Source of the DNA: Ehretia macrophylla
Lineage: Eukaryota > Streptophyta > Magnoliopsida > Boraginales > Ehretiaceae
Length of the DNA: 64,000 nt
Direction of reading: 5' to 3'
Assembly (NCBI GenBank): GCA_037974665.1
Contig: CM075767.1
Coordinates: 30,033,498 to 30,097,497 of the forward strand
The translations under genes and the position numbers were made by a program. Under the pieces are notes generated by a model. It was not told the DNA's origin. It saw only the letters and a list, made by a program, of their open reading frames with translations, and did no database searches. Shown here in pieces: positions 35,440-46,834 of this stretch (its first letter is position 1; the number at the start of each line of letters is the position of its first letter).

Positions 35440-35558
35440 GGGGTGCAACATGAGGACTTCTCAGGGGGTCACCCATCCTAGTACCACTCTCGCCCAAGCA
35501 CGCTTAACTTAGGAGTTCTGATGGGATCCGGTGCATTAGCGCTGGTATGATATTACCC
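35440..35558 (-). rRNA. 5S rRNA gene copy 43
   Basis: Changes: G108A, G98A, A74G, G48U, A19G, G7U, C6A, G5A. Three adjacent changes at the 5' end break helix I. Class B upstream. Confidence 0.94.
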
Positions 35559-36117
35559 GTCATGTTGATGGCACAATTCCTTTATGTGTTAACGGTTCAC
35601 TGTCCCAGCCTAGAGAGATGGCGCATTCAGAAGGCCCAATGGGCTTAACAATAACCCATCCGCTTGAAAAACGTAGCATCCTCGCCAGACGTGATATCGA
35701 CGCATTGTAGGGCCCTCTAATGTCCCGCGAGTAAGGTTGTCGTCCTTTTATCAACTCACGACGTACGATCTGGGACAAAAAAATAGAGCCTAATAAGAAA
35801 AGTTGCCCGAAACTGATGAAAATGTCATATTTTGGGCTCCAAAAAGGGCACAGCAGGCAAGCTTGCTGTCCCTGTCGTAGAGCACTCGTAGAGCTTTCCA
35901 ACGGTATGCTGTGCGCCGCGTAACTCTTTACGGATCAAAAGTCATGGGCACTGGAGCGACGGAGACCTGGTCACAAGCCCTACGCCCTCGGTTTGGGGGC
36001 CCAGCCTCCACGTGAAGTGAAGTTGTCTTGCCCAAGGTGCCGCGGGATTCGGTAATAGAAATGTGGTGGATTAGGTATCTTGCAACACTTACCGGAGGAA
36101 AAAAAAAATTTAAAAGG

Positions 36118-36236
36118 GGGGTGCAACACGAGGACTTCCCAGGGGGTCACCCATCCTAGTACTACTATCACCCAAGCACTCTTAACTTCGGAGTTCTGAT
36201 GGGATCCGGTGCATTCGTGCTGGTATGATCGCACCC
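36118..36236 (-). rRNA. 5S rRNA gene copy 44
   Basis: Changes: G70U and C67U in the IE, C57A in box A, U21G. Class A upstream. Confidence 0.95.
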
Positions 36237-36794
36237 GTCATGGTGGGGGTAGAATTCCTTTTTGTGTTAACGGTTCACAGTCCCAGCCTAGAGAGATGGC
36301 CCATTCAGAAGGCCCAATGGGCTTAACAACAACCCATCCACTTCAACAACGTAGCATCCTCGCAAGACGGGATATCGACGCATTGTAGGGCCCTCTAATA
36401 TCCCGCGAGTAAGGTTGTCATCCTTTTAACAGCTCACAACGTACGATCCTGGATGAAAAAATAGAGCTTAATAAGAAAAGTGGCCTGAAACTCATGAAAA
36501 AGTTCGATTTTGGGCTCCAAAAAGGTACAGCGAGCAAGCTGGTTGCCCCCGTCGTATAGCTCTCGGAGAGCTTTCCAACAGTATGCTGTGCGCCGCGTAA
36601 CTCTTTACGGATCAAAAGTTATGGGCACCGGAGCGACGGAGACCTGGTCACAAGCCCTACGCCCTCGGTTTACGGGCCCGACCTCCACATGAAGTGAAGT
36701 TGTCTTGCCCAAGGTGCCGTGGGATTCGATAATAGAAATGTGGTGGATAAAGTATCTTGGCAACCCTAACCGGAGGAAAAAAAATTGAAAAGGG

Positions 36795-36913
36795 GGGGTG
36801 CAACACGAGGACTTCCCAAGGGGTCACCCATCGTAGTACTACTTTCGCCCAAGCACGCTTAACTTCGGAGTTCTGATGGGATCCGGTGCATTTGTGCTGG
36901 TATGATCGCACCT
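36795..36913 (-). rRNA. 5S rRNA gene copy 45
   Basis: Changes: C95U, G81C in box C, G70A in the IE, U21A, G1A at the start nucleotide. Class B upstream. Confidence 0.95.
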
Positions 36914-37471
36914 GTCATGTTGATGGCACAATTCCTTTATGTGTTAACGGTTCCCAGTCCCAGCCTAGAGAGATGGGCCATTTAGAAGGCCCAATGGGCT
37001 TAACAACAACCCATCCGCTTTAACAACGCAGAATCCTCGCAAGATGTGATATCGACGCGTTGTAGGGCCCTCTAATGTCCTACGAGTGAGGTTGTCATCC
37101 TTTTACCAGCTCACGACATACGATCCAGGACGAAAAAACAGAGCTTAATAATAAAAGTGGCCCGAAACTGATGAAAACGTTCGATTTTGGGCTCCAAAAA
37201 GGGCACAGCGAGCAAGCTTGCTGGCCCCATCGTAGAGCTCTCGGAGAGCTTTCCAACGGTATGTTGTGCACCACGTAACTCCTTACAGATCAAAAGTTAT
37301 GGGCACCGGAGCGATGGAGACCTGGTCACAAGCCCTACGCCCTCGGTTTACGGGCCCAGCCTCCACGTGAAGCGAAGTTGTCTTGCCCAAGGTGCCGTGG
37401 GATTCGATAATAGAAATGTGGTGGATAAAGTATCTTGGTAACCCTAACCGGAGGAAAAAAAATTGAAAAAG

Positions 37472-37590
37472 GGAGTGCAACACGAGGACTTCACAAGGGG
37501 TTACCCATCCTAGTACTACTCTCGCCCAAGCACGCTTAAGTTCGGAGTTCTGATGGGATCCGGTGCATTAGTGCTGGTATGATCGCACCC
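37472..37590 (-). rRNA. 5S rRNA gene copy 46
   Basis: Changes: C117U, G98U, C95U, G89A, G51C in box A. Class B upstream. Confidence 0.95.
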
Positions 37591-38147
37591 GTCATGTTGA
37601 TGGCACAATTCCTTTATGTGTTAACGGTTCACAGTCCCAGCCTAGAGAGATGGGCCATTCAGAAGGCCCAATGGGCTTAACAACAACCCATCCGCTTTAA
37701 CAACGCAGCATCCTCACAAGATGTGATATCGACGCATTGTAGGGCCCTCTAATGTCCCGCGAGTAAGGTTGTCGTCCTTTTAACAGCTCACGACGTACGA
37801 TCCGGGACGAAAAAACAGAGCTTAATAAGTAAAGTGGCCCGAAACTGATGAAAACGTTCAATTTTGGGCTCCAAAATGGGCACAACAAGCAAGCTTGTTG
37901 CCCCCGACGTAGAGCTCTCGGAGAGCTTTCCAACGGTATGTTGTGCGCCGCGTAACTCCTCACGGTTCAAAAGCTATGGGCACCAGAGCAATGGAGACCT
38001 GGTGACAAGCCCAAAGCTCTCGGTTTGCGGGCCCAGCCTCAACGTGAAGCTAAGTTGTCTTGCCCAAGGTACCGCGGGATTCGATAATAGAAATGTGGTG
38101 GATAAAGTGTCTTGCAGGACAAACCGGAGGAAAAAAAATTGAAAAGG

Positions 38148-38266
38148 GGGGTGCAACACTAGGACTTCCCAGGCGGTCACCCATCCTAGTACTATTCTCG
38201 CCCAAGCACGCTTAACTTAGGAGTTCTGATGGGATCCGGTGCATTCGTGCTGGTATGATCGCACCC
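38148..38266 (-). rRNA. 5S rRNA gene copy 47
   Basis: Changes: C107A, C93G, G72A in the IE, G48U, U21G (the last copy with G at 21). Class A upstream. Confidence 0.95.
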
Positions 38267-38823
38267 GTCATGGTGGGGGTAGAATTCCTTTTTGTGTTAA
38301 CGGTTCACAGTCCCAGCCTAGAGAGATGGCCCATTCAAAAGGCCCAATGGGCTTAACGACAACCCATCCGCTTCAACAACGCAACATCCTCGCAAGACTT
38401 GATATCGACACGTTGTAGGGCCCTCTGATGTCCCGCGAGTCCGGTTGTCGTCCTTTTAACAGCTCACAACGTACGATCCTGGACGAAAAAACAGAGCTTA
38501 GTAAGAAAAGTGGCCCGAAACTGATGAAAACGTTCGATTTTGGGCTCCAAAAAGGGCACAACGAGCAAGCTGCTGCACCCGTCATAGAGCTCTCGGAGAG
38601 CTTTCCAACGGTATGCTGTGCGCCTCGTAACTCCTTATGGATCAAAAGTTATGGGCACCAGAGCGATGGAGACTTGGTCACAAGCCCTACACCCTCAGTT
38701 TGCGGGCCCAGCCTCCACGTGAAGTGAAGTTGTCTTGCCCAAGGTGCCGTGGGATTCGATAATAGAAATGTGGCGGATAAAGTATCTTGGCAACCCTAAT
38801 CGGAGGAAAAAAAATTGAAAAGG

Positions 38824-38942
38824 GGAGTGCAACACGAGGACTTCCCAGGGGGTCACCCATCCTAGTACTACTCTCGCCCAAGCACGCTTAACTTCGGAGT
38901 TCTGATGGGATCCGGTGCATTAGTGCTCGTATGATCGCACCC
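38824..38942 (-). rRNA. 5S rRNA gene copy 48
   Basis: Changes: C117U and C15G only; all promoter boxes are intact. Class A upstream with T at -1. Confidence 0.96.
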
Positions 38943-39500
38943 ATCATGGTGGGGGTAGAATTCATTTTTGTGTTAACGATTTACAGTCCCAGCCCAGAGA
39001 GATGGCCTATTCAGAAGGCCCAATGGGCTTAACAACAACCCATCCGCTTCAACAACGCAGCATCCTCGCAAGACGTTATATCGACGCATTGTAAAGCCCT
39101 CTAATGTCTTGTGAGTTAGGTTGTCGTCCTTTTATCAGCTCACGACGTACGATCCGGGAAGAAAAAATAGAGCTTAATAAGAAAAGTTGTCTGAAACTGA
39201 TGAAAATGTTATATTTTGTGCTCCAAAAAGGGCACAGCAAGCAAGCTGGGTGCCACCATTGTAGAGCTCTCGGAGAGCTTTCCAACGGTATGCTGTGCAC
39301 CGCGTAACTCCTTACGGATCAAAAGTTATGGGCACCGGAGAGACGGAGACGTGGTCACAAGGCCTACGCCCTCGGTTTGCGGGCCCAGCCTCCACATGAA
39401 GCGAAGTTGCCTTGCCCAAGGTGCCGTGGGATTCGATAATAGAAATGTGGTGGATAAATTATCTTGGCAACCCTAACCGGAAGTAAAAAAATTGAAAAGG

Positions 39501-39619
39501 GGAGTGCAACACGAGGACTTTACAGGGGGTCAACCATCCTTGTACTACTATTGCCCAAGCACGCTAAACTTAGGAGTTCTGATGGGATCCGGTGCATTAG
39601 TGCTGGTATGATCGCACCC
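39501..39619 (-). rRNA. 5S rRNA gene copy 49
   Basis: Changes: C117U, G99A, G98U, G87U in box C, U79A, G70U and G68A in the IE, A54U in box A, G48U. Every promoter box is hit. Class B upstream. Confidence 0.93.
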
Positions 39620-39694
39620 GTCATGTTGATGGCACAATTCCTTTATGTGTTAACCGTTCACAGTCCCAGCCTAGAGAGATGGCCCATTTAGAAG

Positions 39695-39708
39695 GCCCAA
39701 AAAAAGGC
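39695..39708 (-). other. Spacer deletion junction of about 201 bp (between copies 49 and 50)
   Basis: GAAGGCCCA joins to AAAAAAGGCACATCG. Everything from the GGGCTT after the palindrome to the GGGCTCC before the A-run is missing, so the unit is 475 bp. CCAA/CCAAA microhomology is present at the join. The matching unit at 44805-45362 is intact. Confidence 0.85.
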
Positions 39709-39975
39709 ACATCGAGCAAGCTGGCTGCCTCCGTCGTAGAGCTCTCGGAGAGCTTTCCAACGGTATGTTGTGCGCCGTGTAACTCCTTACGGATCAAAAG
39801 TTATAGGCACCGAAGTGACGGAGACCTGGTCATAAGCCCTACGCCCTTGGTTTGCGGGCCCAGCCTCCACGTGAAGCGAAGTTGTCTTGCCCAAGGTGCC
39901 GTGGGATTCGATTATATAAATGTGGTGGATAAAGTATCTTGGCAAGCCCAACAGGAAGAAAAAAAATTGAAAAGG

Positions 39976-40094
39976 GGAGTGCAACACGAGGACTTCCCAG
40001 GGGGTCACCCATCCTAGTACTACTCTCGCCCAAGCACGCTTAACTTCGCAGTTCCGATGGGATCCGGTGCATTAGTGCTGGTATGATCGCACCC
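39976..40094 (-). rRNA. 5S rRNA gene copy 50
   Basis: Changes: C117U, C46G, A40G; promoter boxes are intact. Class A upstream. The downstream spacer (lower coordinates) is shortened by about 201 bp. Confidence 0.95.
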
Positions 40095-40652
40095 ATCATG
40101 TTGGGGGTAGAATTCCTTTTTGTGTAAACGGTTCACAGTCCTAGCCTAGAGAGATGGCCCATTCAGAAGGCCCAATGGGCTTAACAACAACCCATCCGCT
40201 TCAACAACGCAACATCCTCGCAAGACGTGATATCGACAAATTGTAGGGCCCTCTAATGTCCAGCGAGTAAGGTTGTCGTCCTTTTAACAGCTCACGACCT
40301 ACGATCCGGGATAGAAAAACAGAGCTTAATAAGAAATGTGGCCCGAAACTGATGAAAATGTTCGATTTTTGGCTCCAAAAAGGGCACAGTAAGCAAGCTT
40401 GCTGCCCCCGTTCTAGAGCTCTCGGAGTGCTTTCCAACTGTATGCTGTGCGCCGCGTAACTCCTTACGAATAAAAAGTTATGGGCACCGGAGCGACGGAG
40501 ACCTAGTCACAAGCCCTATGCCCTCGGTTTGCGGGCCCAGCCACCACGTGAAGCGAAGTTGTCTTGTACAAGGTGCCGTGGGATTCAATAATAGAAATGT
40601 GGAGGATAAAGTATCTTGGCAACCCTAACTGGAGGAAAAAAAATTGAAAAGG

Positions 40653-40771
40653 GGAGTGCAACACTAGGACTTCCCAGGTGGTCACCCATCCTAGTACTAC
40701 TCTCGCCCAAGCACGCTTAACGTCGGAGTTCTGATGGGATCCGGTTCATTAGTGCTGGTATGATCGCACCC
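40653..40771 (-). rRNA. 5S rRNA gene copy 51
   Basis: Changes: C117U, C107A, C93A, A50C, C26A (shared with copy 59). Class B upstream. Confidence 0.95.
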
Positions 40772-41330
40772 GTCTTGTTGATGGCACAATTCCTGTATGT
40801 GTTAACGGTTCACAGTCCCAGCCTAGAGAGATGGCCCATTCAGAAGGCCCAATGGGCTTAACAACAACCCGTCCGCTTTAACAACGCAGCATCATCGCAA
40901 GACGTGATATCGACGTGTTGTAGGGCCCTTTAATGTCCCGTGAGTAAGGTGGTCGTCCTTTTAATAGCTCACGATGTACGATCCGGGAAAGAAAAACAGA
41001 AGAAAACTAGAAAAGTGGCCCGAAACTGATGAAAACGTTCGATTTAGGGCTCCAAAAATGGACAAATCTAGCAAGCTGGCTACCCCCATCGTAGAGCTCT
41101 CGGAGAGCTTTCCAACGGTATGCTGCGCGCCGCGTAACACCTTACGGATCAAAAGTTATGGGCACCGGAGCGACGGAGACCTGGTCACAAGCCCTACGCC
41201 CTCGGTTTACGGGCCCAACCTCCACGTGAAGCGATGTTGTCATGCCCAAGGTGTCGTGGGATTCGATAATAAAAATATGGTGGATAAAGTATCTTGGCAA
41301 CCCTAACCGGAGGAAAAAAACTTGAAAAGG

Positions 41331-41448
41331 GGAGTGCAACACGAGGACTTCCCAAGGGGTCACCCATCCTAGTGATACTCTCGCCCAAGCATGCTTAACT
41401 TCGGAGTTCTGATAGGATCCGGTGCTTAGTGCTGGTATGATCGAACCC
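41331..41448 (-). rRNA. 5S rRNA gene copy 52 (118 nt)
   Basis: Changes: C117U, C95U, U76C, G75U, G58A, C36U, a 1-nt deletion near nt 24, G5U. Founder type shared with copies 55 and 60. Class B upstream. Confidence 0.95.
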
Positions 41449-42009
41449 GTCATGTTGATGGCACAATTCCTTTATGTGTTAACGGTTCACAGTCCCAGCC
41501 TACGGAGATGGCCCATTCAAATGGCCCAATGGGTTTAACAACAACCCATCCACTTTAACAACGCAGCATCCTCGCAAGACGTGATATCGACGCGTTGTAA
41601 GGCCCTTTAATGTCCCGTGAGTAAGGTGGTCGTCCTTTTAATAGCTCGCGATGTACGATCCGGGAAGGAAAAACAGAACAAAATTAGAAAAGTGGCCTGA
41701 AACTGATGAAAACGTTGGATTTAGGGCTCCAAAAATGGACAAAGCTAGCAAACTGGCTACCCCGATCGTAGAGCTCTCGAAGAGCTTTCCAACGGTTTGC
41801 TGTGCGCTGCGTAACTCCTTACGGATCAAAAGTTATGGGCACCGAAGCGACGGAGACATGGTCACAAGCCCTACGCCCTCGGTTTGGCCGGGCCCAGCCT
41901 GCACATGAAGCGAAGTTCTCTTGCCCAAGGTGCCGTGGGATTTGATAATAGAAATGTGGTGGATAAAGTATCTTGGCAACACTAACCGGAGGAAAAAAAA
42001 TTGAAAAGG

Positions 42010-42128
42010 GGAGTGCAATATGAAGACTTCCCAGGGGGTCACCCATCCTAGCACTACTCTGGCCAAAGCACGCTTAACTTCGGAGTTCTGATGGGATCTA
42101 GTGCATTAGTGCTGGTATGATCACACCC
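42010..42128 (-). rRNA. 5S rRNA gene copy 53
   Basis: Changes: C117U, G110A, G108A, C105U, A77G, G68C in the IE, G64U, G30A, C29U, C6U. Class B upstream. Pairs with copy 56. Confidence 0.94.
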
Positions 42129-42687
42129 GTCATGTTGATGGCACGATTCCTTTATGTGTTAACGGTTCACAGTCCTAGCCTAGAGAGATGGCCCATTCAG
42201 AAGGCCCAATGGGCTCAACAACAACCCATCCACTTTAACAACGCAGCATCCTCACAAGACGTGATATCGACGTGTTGTAGGGCCCTCTAATGTCCCGCGA
42301 GTAAGGTTGTCGTCCTTTTAATAGCTGACGATGTACGATCCGGGAATGAAAAATAGACAAAAACCATAAAAGTGGCCCAAAACTGATGAAAACGTTCGAT
42401 TTTGGGCTACAAAATAGTGTAAAGCGAGCAAGCTGGCTGCCCCAGTCGTATAGCTCTCGGAGAGCTTTCCAACAGTATGCTGTGCGACGCGTAATTCTTT
42501 ACAGATCAAAAGTTATGGGCACCGGAGCGACGGAGACCTGGTCACAAGCCCTACGCCCTCGGTTTGCGGGCCCAGCCTCCACGTGAAGCGATGTTGTCTT
42601 GGGCAAGGTGCTGTGGGATTCGATAATAGAAAAGTGATGGATAAAGTATCTGGGCAACCCTAACCGGAGGAAAAAAAATTGAAAAGC

Positions 42688-42805
42688 GGAGTGCAACACG
42701 AGAACTTCCCAGGGGGTCTTCATCCTAGTACAACTCTCGCCCAAGCATGCTTAATTTCAGAGTTCTGATGGGATTCGGTGCATTAGTGCTGGTATGATCG
42801 CACCC
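42688..42805 (-). rRNA. 5S rRNA gene copy 54 (118 nt)
   Basis: Changes: C117U, C104U, a rearranged box C edge (CUUC region, one base short), A74U, G58A and G51A in box A, C47U, G31A. Probable non-functional. Class B upstream. Confidence 0.93.
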
Positions 42806-42837
42806 GTCATGTTGATGGCACAATTCCTTTATGTGTT
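42806..42837 (-). promoter_or_regulatory. Class B 5S upstream region (copy 54 as example)
   Basis: In minus-strand sense, -1 is C, GC lies at -13/-14 (42818-42819) and ATAAA at -23 to -27 (42828-42832). This is closer to the described plant 5S upstream pattern (TATA-like near -28, GC near -12, C at -1) than class A. I count 26 class B copies: 13, 14, 15, 31, 32, 41-43, 45, 46, 49, 51-57, 59-61, 68, 74, 77, 79 and 80. They often also carry linked spacer variants (GCTTTAAC for GCTTCAAC; GGGAAGGAAAAAC for GGGACGAAAAAAC). Confidence 0.6.
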
Positions 42838-43364
42838 AACGGTTCACAGTCCCAGCCTAGAGAGATGGCCCATTCAGAAGGCCCAATGGGCTTAACAACA
42901 ACCCATCCGCTTTAACAACGCAGCATCATCGCAAGACGTGATATCGACGTGTTGTAGGGCCCTTTAATGTCCCGTGAGTAAGGTGGTCGTCCTTTTAATA
43001 GCTCACGATGTACGATCCGGGAAGGAAAAACAGAACAAAATCAGAAAAGTGGCCCGAAACTGATTAAAAACGTTCGATTTAGGGCTCCAAAATTGGACAA
43101 AGCTAGCAAGCTGGCTACCCCATCGTAGAGCTCTCGGAGTGCTTTCCAACGGTATGCTGTGCGCCGCGTAACTCCTTACGGATCAAAAGTTATGGGCACC
43201 GGAGCGACGGAGACCTGGTCACATGCCCTACGCCCTCGGTTTACGGGCCCAACCTCCACGTGAAGCGAAGTTGTCATGCCCAAGGTGTCGTGGGATTCGA
43301 TAATAGAAATATGGTGGATAAAGTATCTTGGCAACCCTAACCGGAGGAAAAAAAATTGAAAAGG

Positions 43365-43482
43365 GGAGTGCAACACAAGGACTTCCTAAGGGGTCACCCA
43401 TCCTAGTGATACTCTCGCCCAAGCACGCTTAACTTCGGAGTTCTGATAGGATCCGGTGATTAGTGCTGGTATGATCGAACCC
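43365..43482 (-). rRNA. 5S rRNA gene copy 55 (118 nt)
   Basis: Changes: C117U, C107U, G97A, C95U, U76C, G75U, C36U, a 1-nt deletion near nt 24-25, G5U. Class B upstream. Confidence 0.95.
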
Positions 43483-44041
43483 GTCATGTTGATGGCACAA
43501 TTCCTTTATGTGTTAACGGTTCACAGTCCCAGCCTAGGGAGATGGCCCATTCAGATGGCCCAATGGGTTTAACAACAACCCATCCACTTTAACAACGAAG
43601 CATCCTCGCAAGACGTGATATCGACGCGTTGTAAGGCTCTTTAATGTCCCGTGAGTAAGGTGGTCGTCCTTTTAATAGCTCGCAATGTACGATCCGGGAA
43701 GGAAAAACAGAACAAAATCAGAAAAGTGGCCCAAAACTGATGAAAACGTTCGATTTAGGGCTCCAAAAATGGACAAAGCTAACAAGCTGAATACCCCCAT
43801 CGTAGAGCTCTCGAAGAGCTTTCCAACGGTATGCTGTGCGCTGCGTAACTCCTTACGGATCAAAAGTTATGGGCACCGAAGCGACGGAGACATGGTCACA
43901 AGCCCTACGCCCTCGGTTTGCAGGCCCAGCCTCCACATGAAGCGAAGTTCTCTTTCCCAAGGTACCGTGGGATTCGATAATAGAAATGTGGTGGATAAAG
44001 TATCTTGGCAACCCTAACCGGAGGAAAAAAAATGGAAAAGG

Positions 44042-44160
44042 GGAGTGCAACATGAGGACTTCCCAAGGGGGCACCCATCCTAGCACTACTCTGGCCCAAG
44101 GACGCTTAACTTCAGAGTTTTGATGGGATCTGGTGCATTAGTGCTGGTATGATCACACCC
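44042..44160 (-). rRNA. 5S rRNA gene copy 56
   Basis: Changes: C117U, G108A, C95U, A90C, A77G, G68C in the IE, G60C in box A, C47U, G41A, G30A, C6U. Class B upstream. Confidence 0.94.
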
Positions 44161-44718
44161 GTCATGTTGATGGCACAATTCCTTTATGTGTTAACGGTTC
44201 ACAGTCCCAGCCTAGAGAGATGGCCCATTCAGAAGGCCCAATGGGCTTAACAACAACCCATCCACTTTAACAACGCAGTATCCTCACAAGATGTGATATC
44301 GACGTGTTGTAGGGCCTCTAATGTCCCGCGAGTCAGGTTGTCGTCCTTTTAATAGTTCACGATGTAAGATCCGGGAATGAAAAATAGAGAAAAACCATAA
44401 AAGGGGCCCAAAACGGATGAAAACATTCGAATTTGGGGTACAAAATAGTGTAAAGCGAGCAAGCTGGCTGCCCCTGTCGTAGAGCTCTCGGAGAGCTTTC
44501 CAACAGTATGCTGTGCGACGCGTAATTCTTTACGGATCAAAAGTTATGGGCCTCGGAGCGACGGAGACTTGGTCACAAGCCCTACGCCCTCGGTTTGCGG
44601 GCCCAGCCTCCACGTGAAGCGATGTTGTCTTGGGCAAGGTGCCGTGGGATTCGATAATAGAAAATTGGTGGATAAAGTATCTGGGCAACCCTAACCGGAG
44701 GAAAAAAAATTGAAAAGG

Positions 44719-44804
44719 GGAGTGCAACACGAGAACTTCCCAGGGGGTCTTAATTTCAGAGTTCTGATGGGATTCGGTGCAGTAGTGCTGGTATGATCGC
44801 ACCC
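44719..44804 (-). pseudogene. 5S rRNA copy 57, promoter boxes deleted (86 nt)
   Basis: GGGGGTCTT joins directly to AATTTCAGAG, so about 32 bp present in its duplicate copy 54 are missing. The loss covers box C, the IE and most of box A, leaving no internal promoter. CTT occurs at both edges of the lost segment in copy 54, which fits slippage or microhomology-mediated deletion after the three-unit duplication. Class B upstream is kept. Confidence 0.93.
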
Positions 44805-45362
44805 GTCATGTTGATTGCACAATTCCTTTATGTGTTAACGGTTCACAGTCCCAGCCTAGAGAGATGGCCCATTCAGAAGGCCCAATGGGCTTAACAACAA
44901 CCATCCGCTTTAACAACGCAGCATCCTCGCAAGACGTGATATCGACGCGTTGTAGGGCCCTCTAATGTCCTGTGAGTAAGGTTGTCATCCTTATAACAGC
45001 TCACGATGTACGATCCGGGAAGGAAAAACAGTGCAAAACTAGAAAAGTGGCCCGAAACTGATGAAAACGTTTGATTTTGGGCTCCAAAAAAGGGCACATC
45101 GAGCAAGCTGGCTGCCTCCGTCGTAGAGCTCTCAGAGAGCTTTCCAACGGTATGTTGTGCGCCATGTAACTCCTTACGGATCAAAAGTTATGGGCACCGA
45201 AGTGACGGAGACCTGGTCACAAGCCCTACGCCCTTGGTTTGCGGGCCCAGCCTCGACGTGAAGCGAAGTTGTCTTGCCCAAGGTGCTGTGGGATTCGATA
45301 ATAGAAATGTGGTGGATAAAGTATCTTGGCAACCCCAACAGGAAGAAAAAAAATTGAAAAGG

Positions 45363-45480
45363 GGAGTGCAACACGAGGACTTCCCAAGGGTCACCCATCT
45401 TAGTACTACTCTCGCCCAAGCACGCTTAACTTCGCAGTTCTGATGGGATCCGGTGCATTAGTGCTGGTATGATCGCACCC
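45363..45480 (-). rRNA. 5S rRNA gene copy 58 (118 nt)
   Basis: Changes: C117U, C95U with one base lost from the C91-C95 run, G81A in box C, C46G (shared with copy 50). Class A upstream with T at -1. Confidence 0.95.
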
Positions 45481-46039
45481 ATCATGTTGGGGGTAGAATT
45501 CTTTTTTGTGTTAACGGTTCACAGTCCTAGCCTAGAGAGATGGCCCATTCAGAAGGCCCAATGGGCTTAACAACAACCCATCCGCTTCAACAACGCAATA
45601 TCCTCGCAAGACGTGATATCAACAAATTGTAGGGCCCTCTAATGTCCAGTGAGTAAGGTTGTCGTCCTTTTAACAGCTCACGACCTACGATTCGGGACAG
45701 AAAAACAGAGCTTATGAAGAAAAGTGGCCCGAAACTGATGTAAACGTTCGATTTTGGGCTCCAAAAAAGGGCACAGTAAGCAAGCTTGCTGCCCCCGTTC
45801 TAGAGCTCTCGAAGTGCTTTCCAACTATATGCTGTGCCCCGCGTAACTCGTTACGACTAAAAAGTTATGGGCACCAGAGCGACGGAGACCTAGTTACAAG
45901 CCCTATGCCCTCGGTTTGCGGGCCCAGCCACCACGTGAAGCGAAGTTGTCTTGCCCAAGGTGCCATGGGATTCGATATTAGAAATGTGGTGGATAAAGTA
46001 TCTTGGCAACCCTAACTGGAGGAAAAAAAATTGAAAAGG

Positions 46040-46158
46040 GGAGTGCAACACGAGGACTTCCCAGGGGGTCACCCATCCTAGTACTACTCTCGCCCAAACA
46101 CGCTTAACTTCGGAGTTCTGATGGGATCCGGTTCATTATTGCTGGTATGATCGAACCC
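46040..46158 (-). rRNA. 5S rRNA gene copy 59
   Basis: Changes: C117U, C61U in box A, C26A, C20A, G5U. Class B upstream, with one base lost near the ATAAA element. Confidence 0.95.
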
Positions 46159-46716
46159 GTCATGTTGATGGCACAATTCTGTATGTGTTAACGGTTCACA
46201 GTCCCAGCCTAGAGAGATGGCTCATTCAGAAGGCCCAATGGGCTTAACAACAACCCATCCGCTTTAACAACGCAGCATCATCGCAAGACGTGATATCGAC
46301 GTGTTGTAGGGTCCTTTAATGTCCCGTGAGTAAGGTGGTCGTCCTTTTAATAGCTCACGATGTATGATCCGGGAAGGAAAAACAGAACAAAATTATAAAA
46401 GTGGCCCGAAACTGATGAAAACATTCAATTTAGGGCTCCAAAAATGGACAAAGCTAGCAAGCTGGCTACCCTCATCGTAGAGCTCTCGGAGAGCTTTCCA
46501 ACGGTATGCTGTGCGCCGCGTAACTCCTTGCGGATCAAAAGTTATGGGCACCGGAGCGACGGAGACCTGGTCACAAGCCCTACGCCCTCGGTTTACGGGC
46601 CCAACCTCCACGTGAAGCGAAGTTGTCATGCCCAAGGTGTCGTGGGATTCGATAATAGAAATGTGGTGGATAAAGTATCTTCGCAACCCTAACCGGAGGA
46701 AAAAATATTGAAAAGG

Positions 46717-46834
46717 GGAGTGCAACACGAGGACTTCCCAAGGGGTCACCCATCCTAGTGATACTCTCGCCCAAGCACGCTTAACTTCGGAGTTCTGATA
46801 GGATCCGGTGATTAGTGCTGGTATGATCGAACCC
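46717..46834 (-). rRNA. 5S rRNA gene copy 60 (118 nt)
   Basis: Changes: C117U, C95U, U76C, G75U, C36U, a 1-nt deletion near nt 24-25, G5U; nearest to copy 55. The terminator is shortened to T6. Class B upstream. Confidence 0.95.

Larger units (their letters stand above)
39700..41448 (-). repeat. Long-offset repeat, first member (copies 50-52)
   Basis: Copies 50, 51 and 52 correspond to copies 58, 59 and 60 at offsets of 5387, 5387 and 5386 bp. Shared variants include GCCTCCGTC, CAACAGGAAG, TCGCAGTT (C46G), AAATTGTAGGG with TGTCCAG, GGTTCATTA (C26A) and the 118-nt copy type described under copies 52 and 60. A 201-202 bp spacer deletion at the left end is private to this member. Confidence 0.85.
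40772..42805 (-). repeat. Three-unit higher-order repeat, first member (copies 52-54)
   Basis: About 2.03 kb, directly repeated at 42806-44804. Diagnostic variants are AGTGATACTC with a 1-nt loss near nt 24 and ATCGAACCC (copies 52 and 55), AGCACTACTCTGGCC with ATCACACCC (53 and 56), and ACAAAATAGTGTAAAGCG in the spacer upstream of copies 54 and 57. Confidence 0.9.
42806..44804 (-). repeat. Three-unit higher-order repeat, second member (copies 55-57)
   Basis: Offsets from the first member are 2034, 2032 and 2031 bp. The member is about 35 bp shorter, mostly because copy 57 has an internal deletion of about 32 bp that copy 54 lacks. Confidence 0.9.
45080..46834 (-). repeat. Long-offset repeat, second member (copies 58-60)
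   Basis: Duplicate of 39700-41448, with the two tandem three-unit blocks between them. The left edge is uncertain by some hundreds of bases because the first member has a deletion there. Confidence 0.8.
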
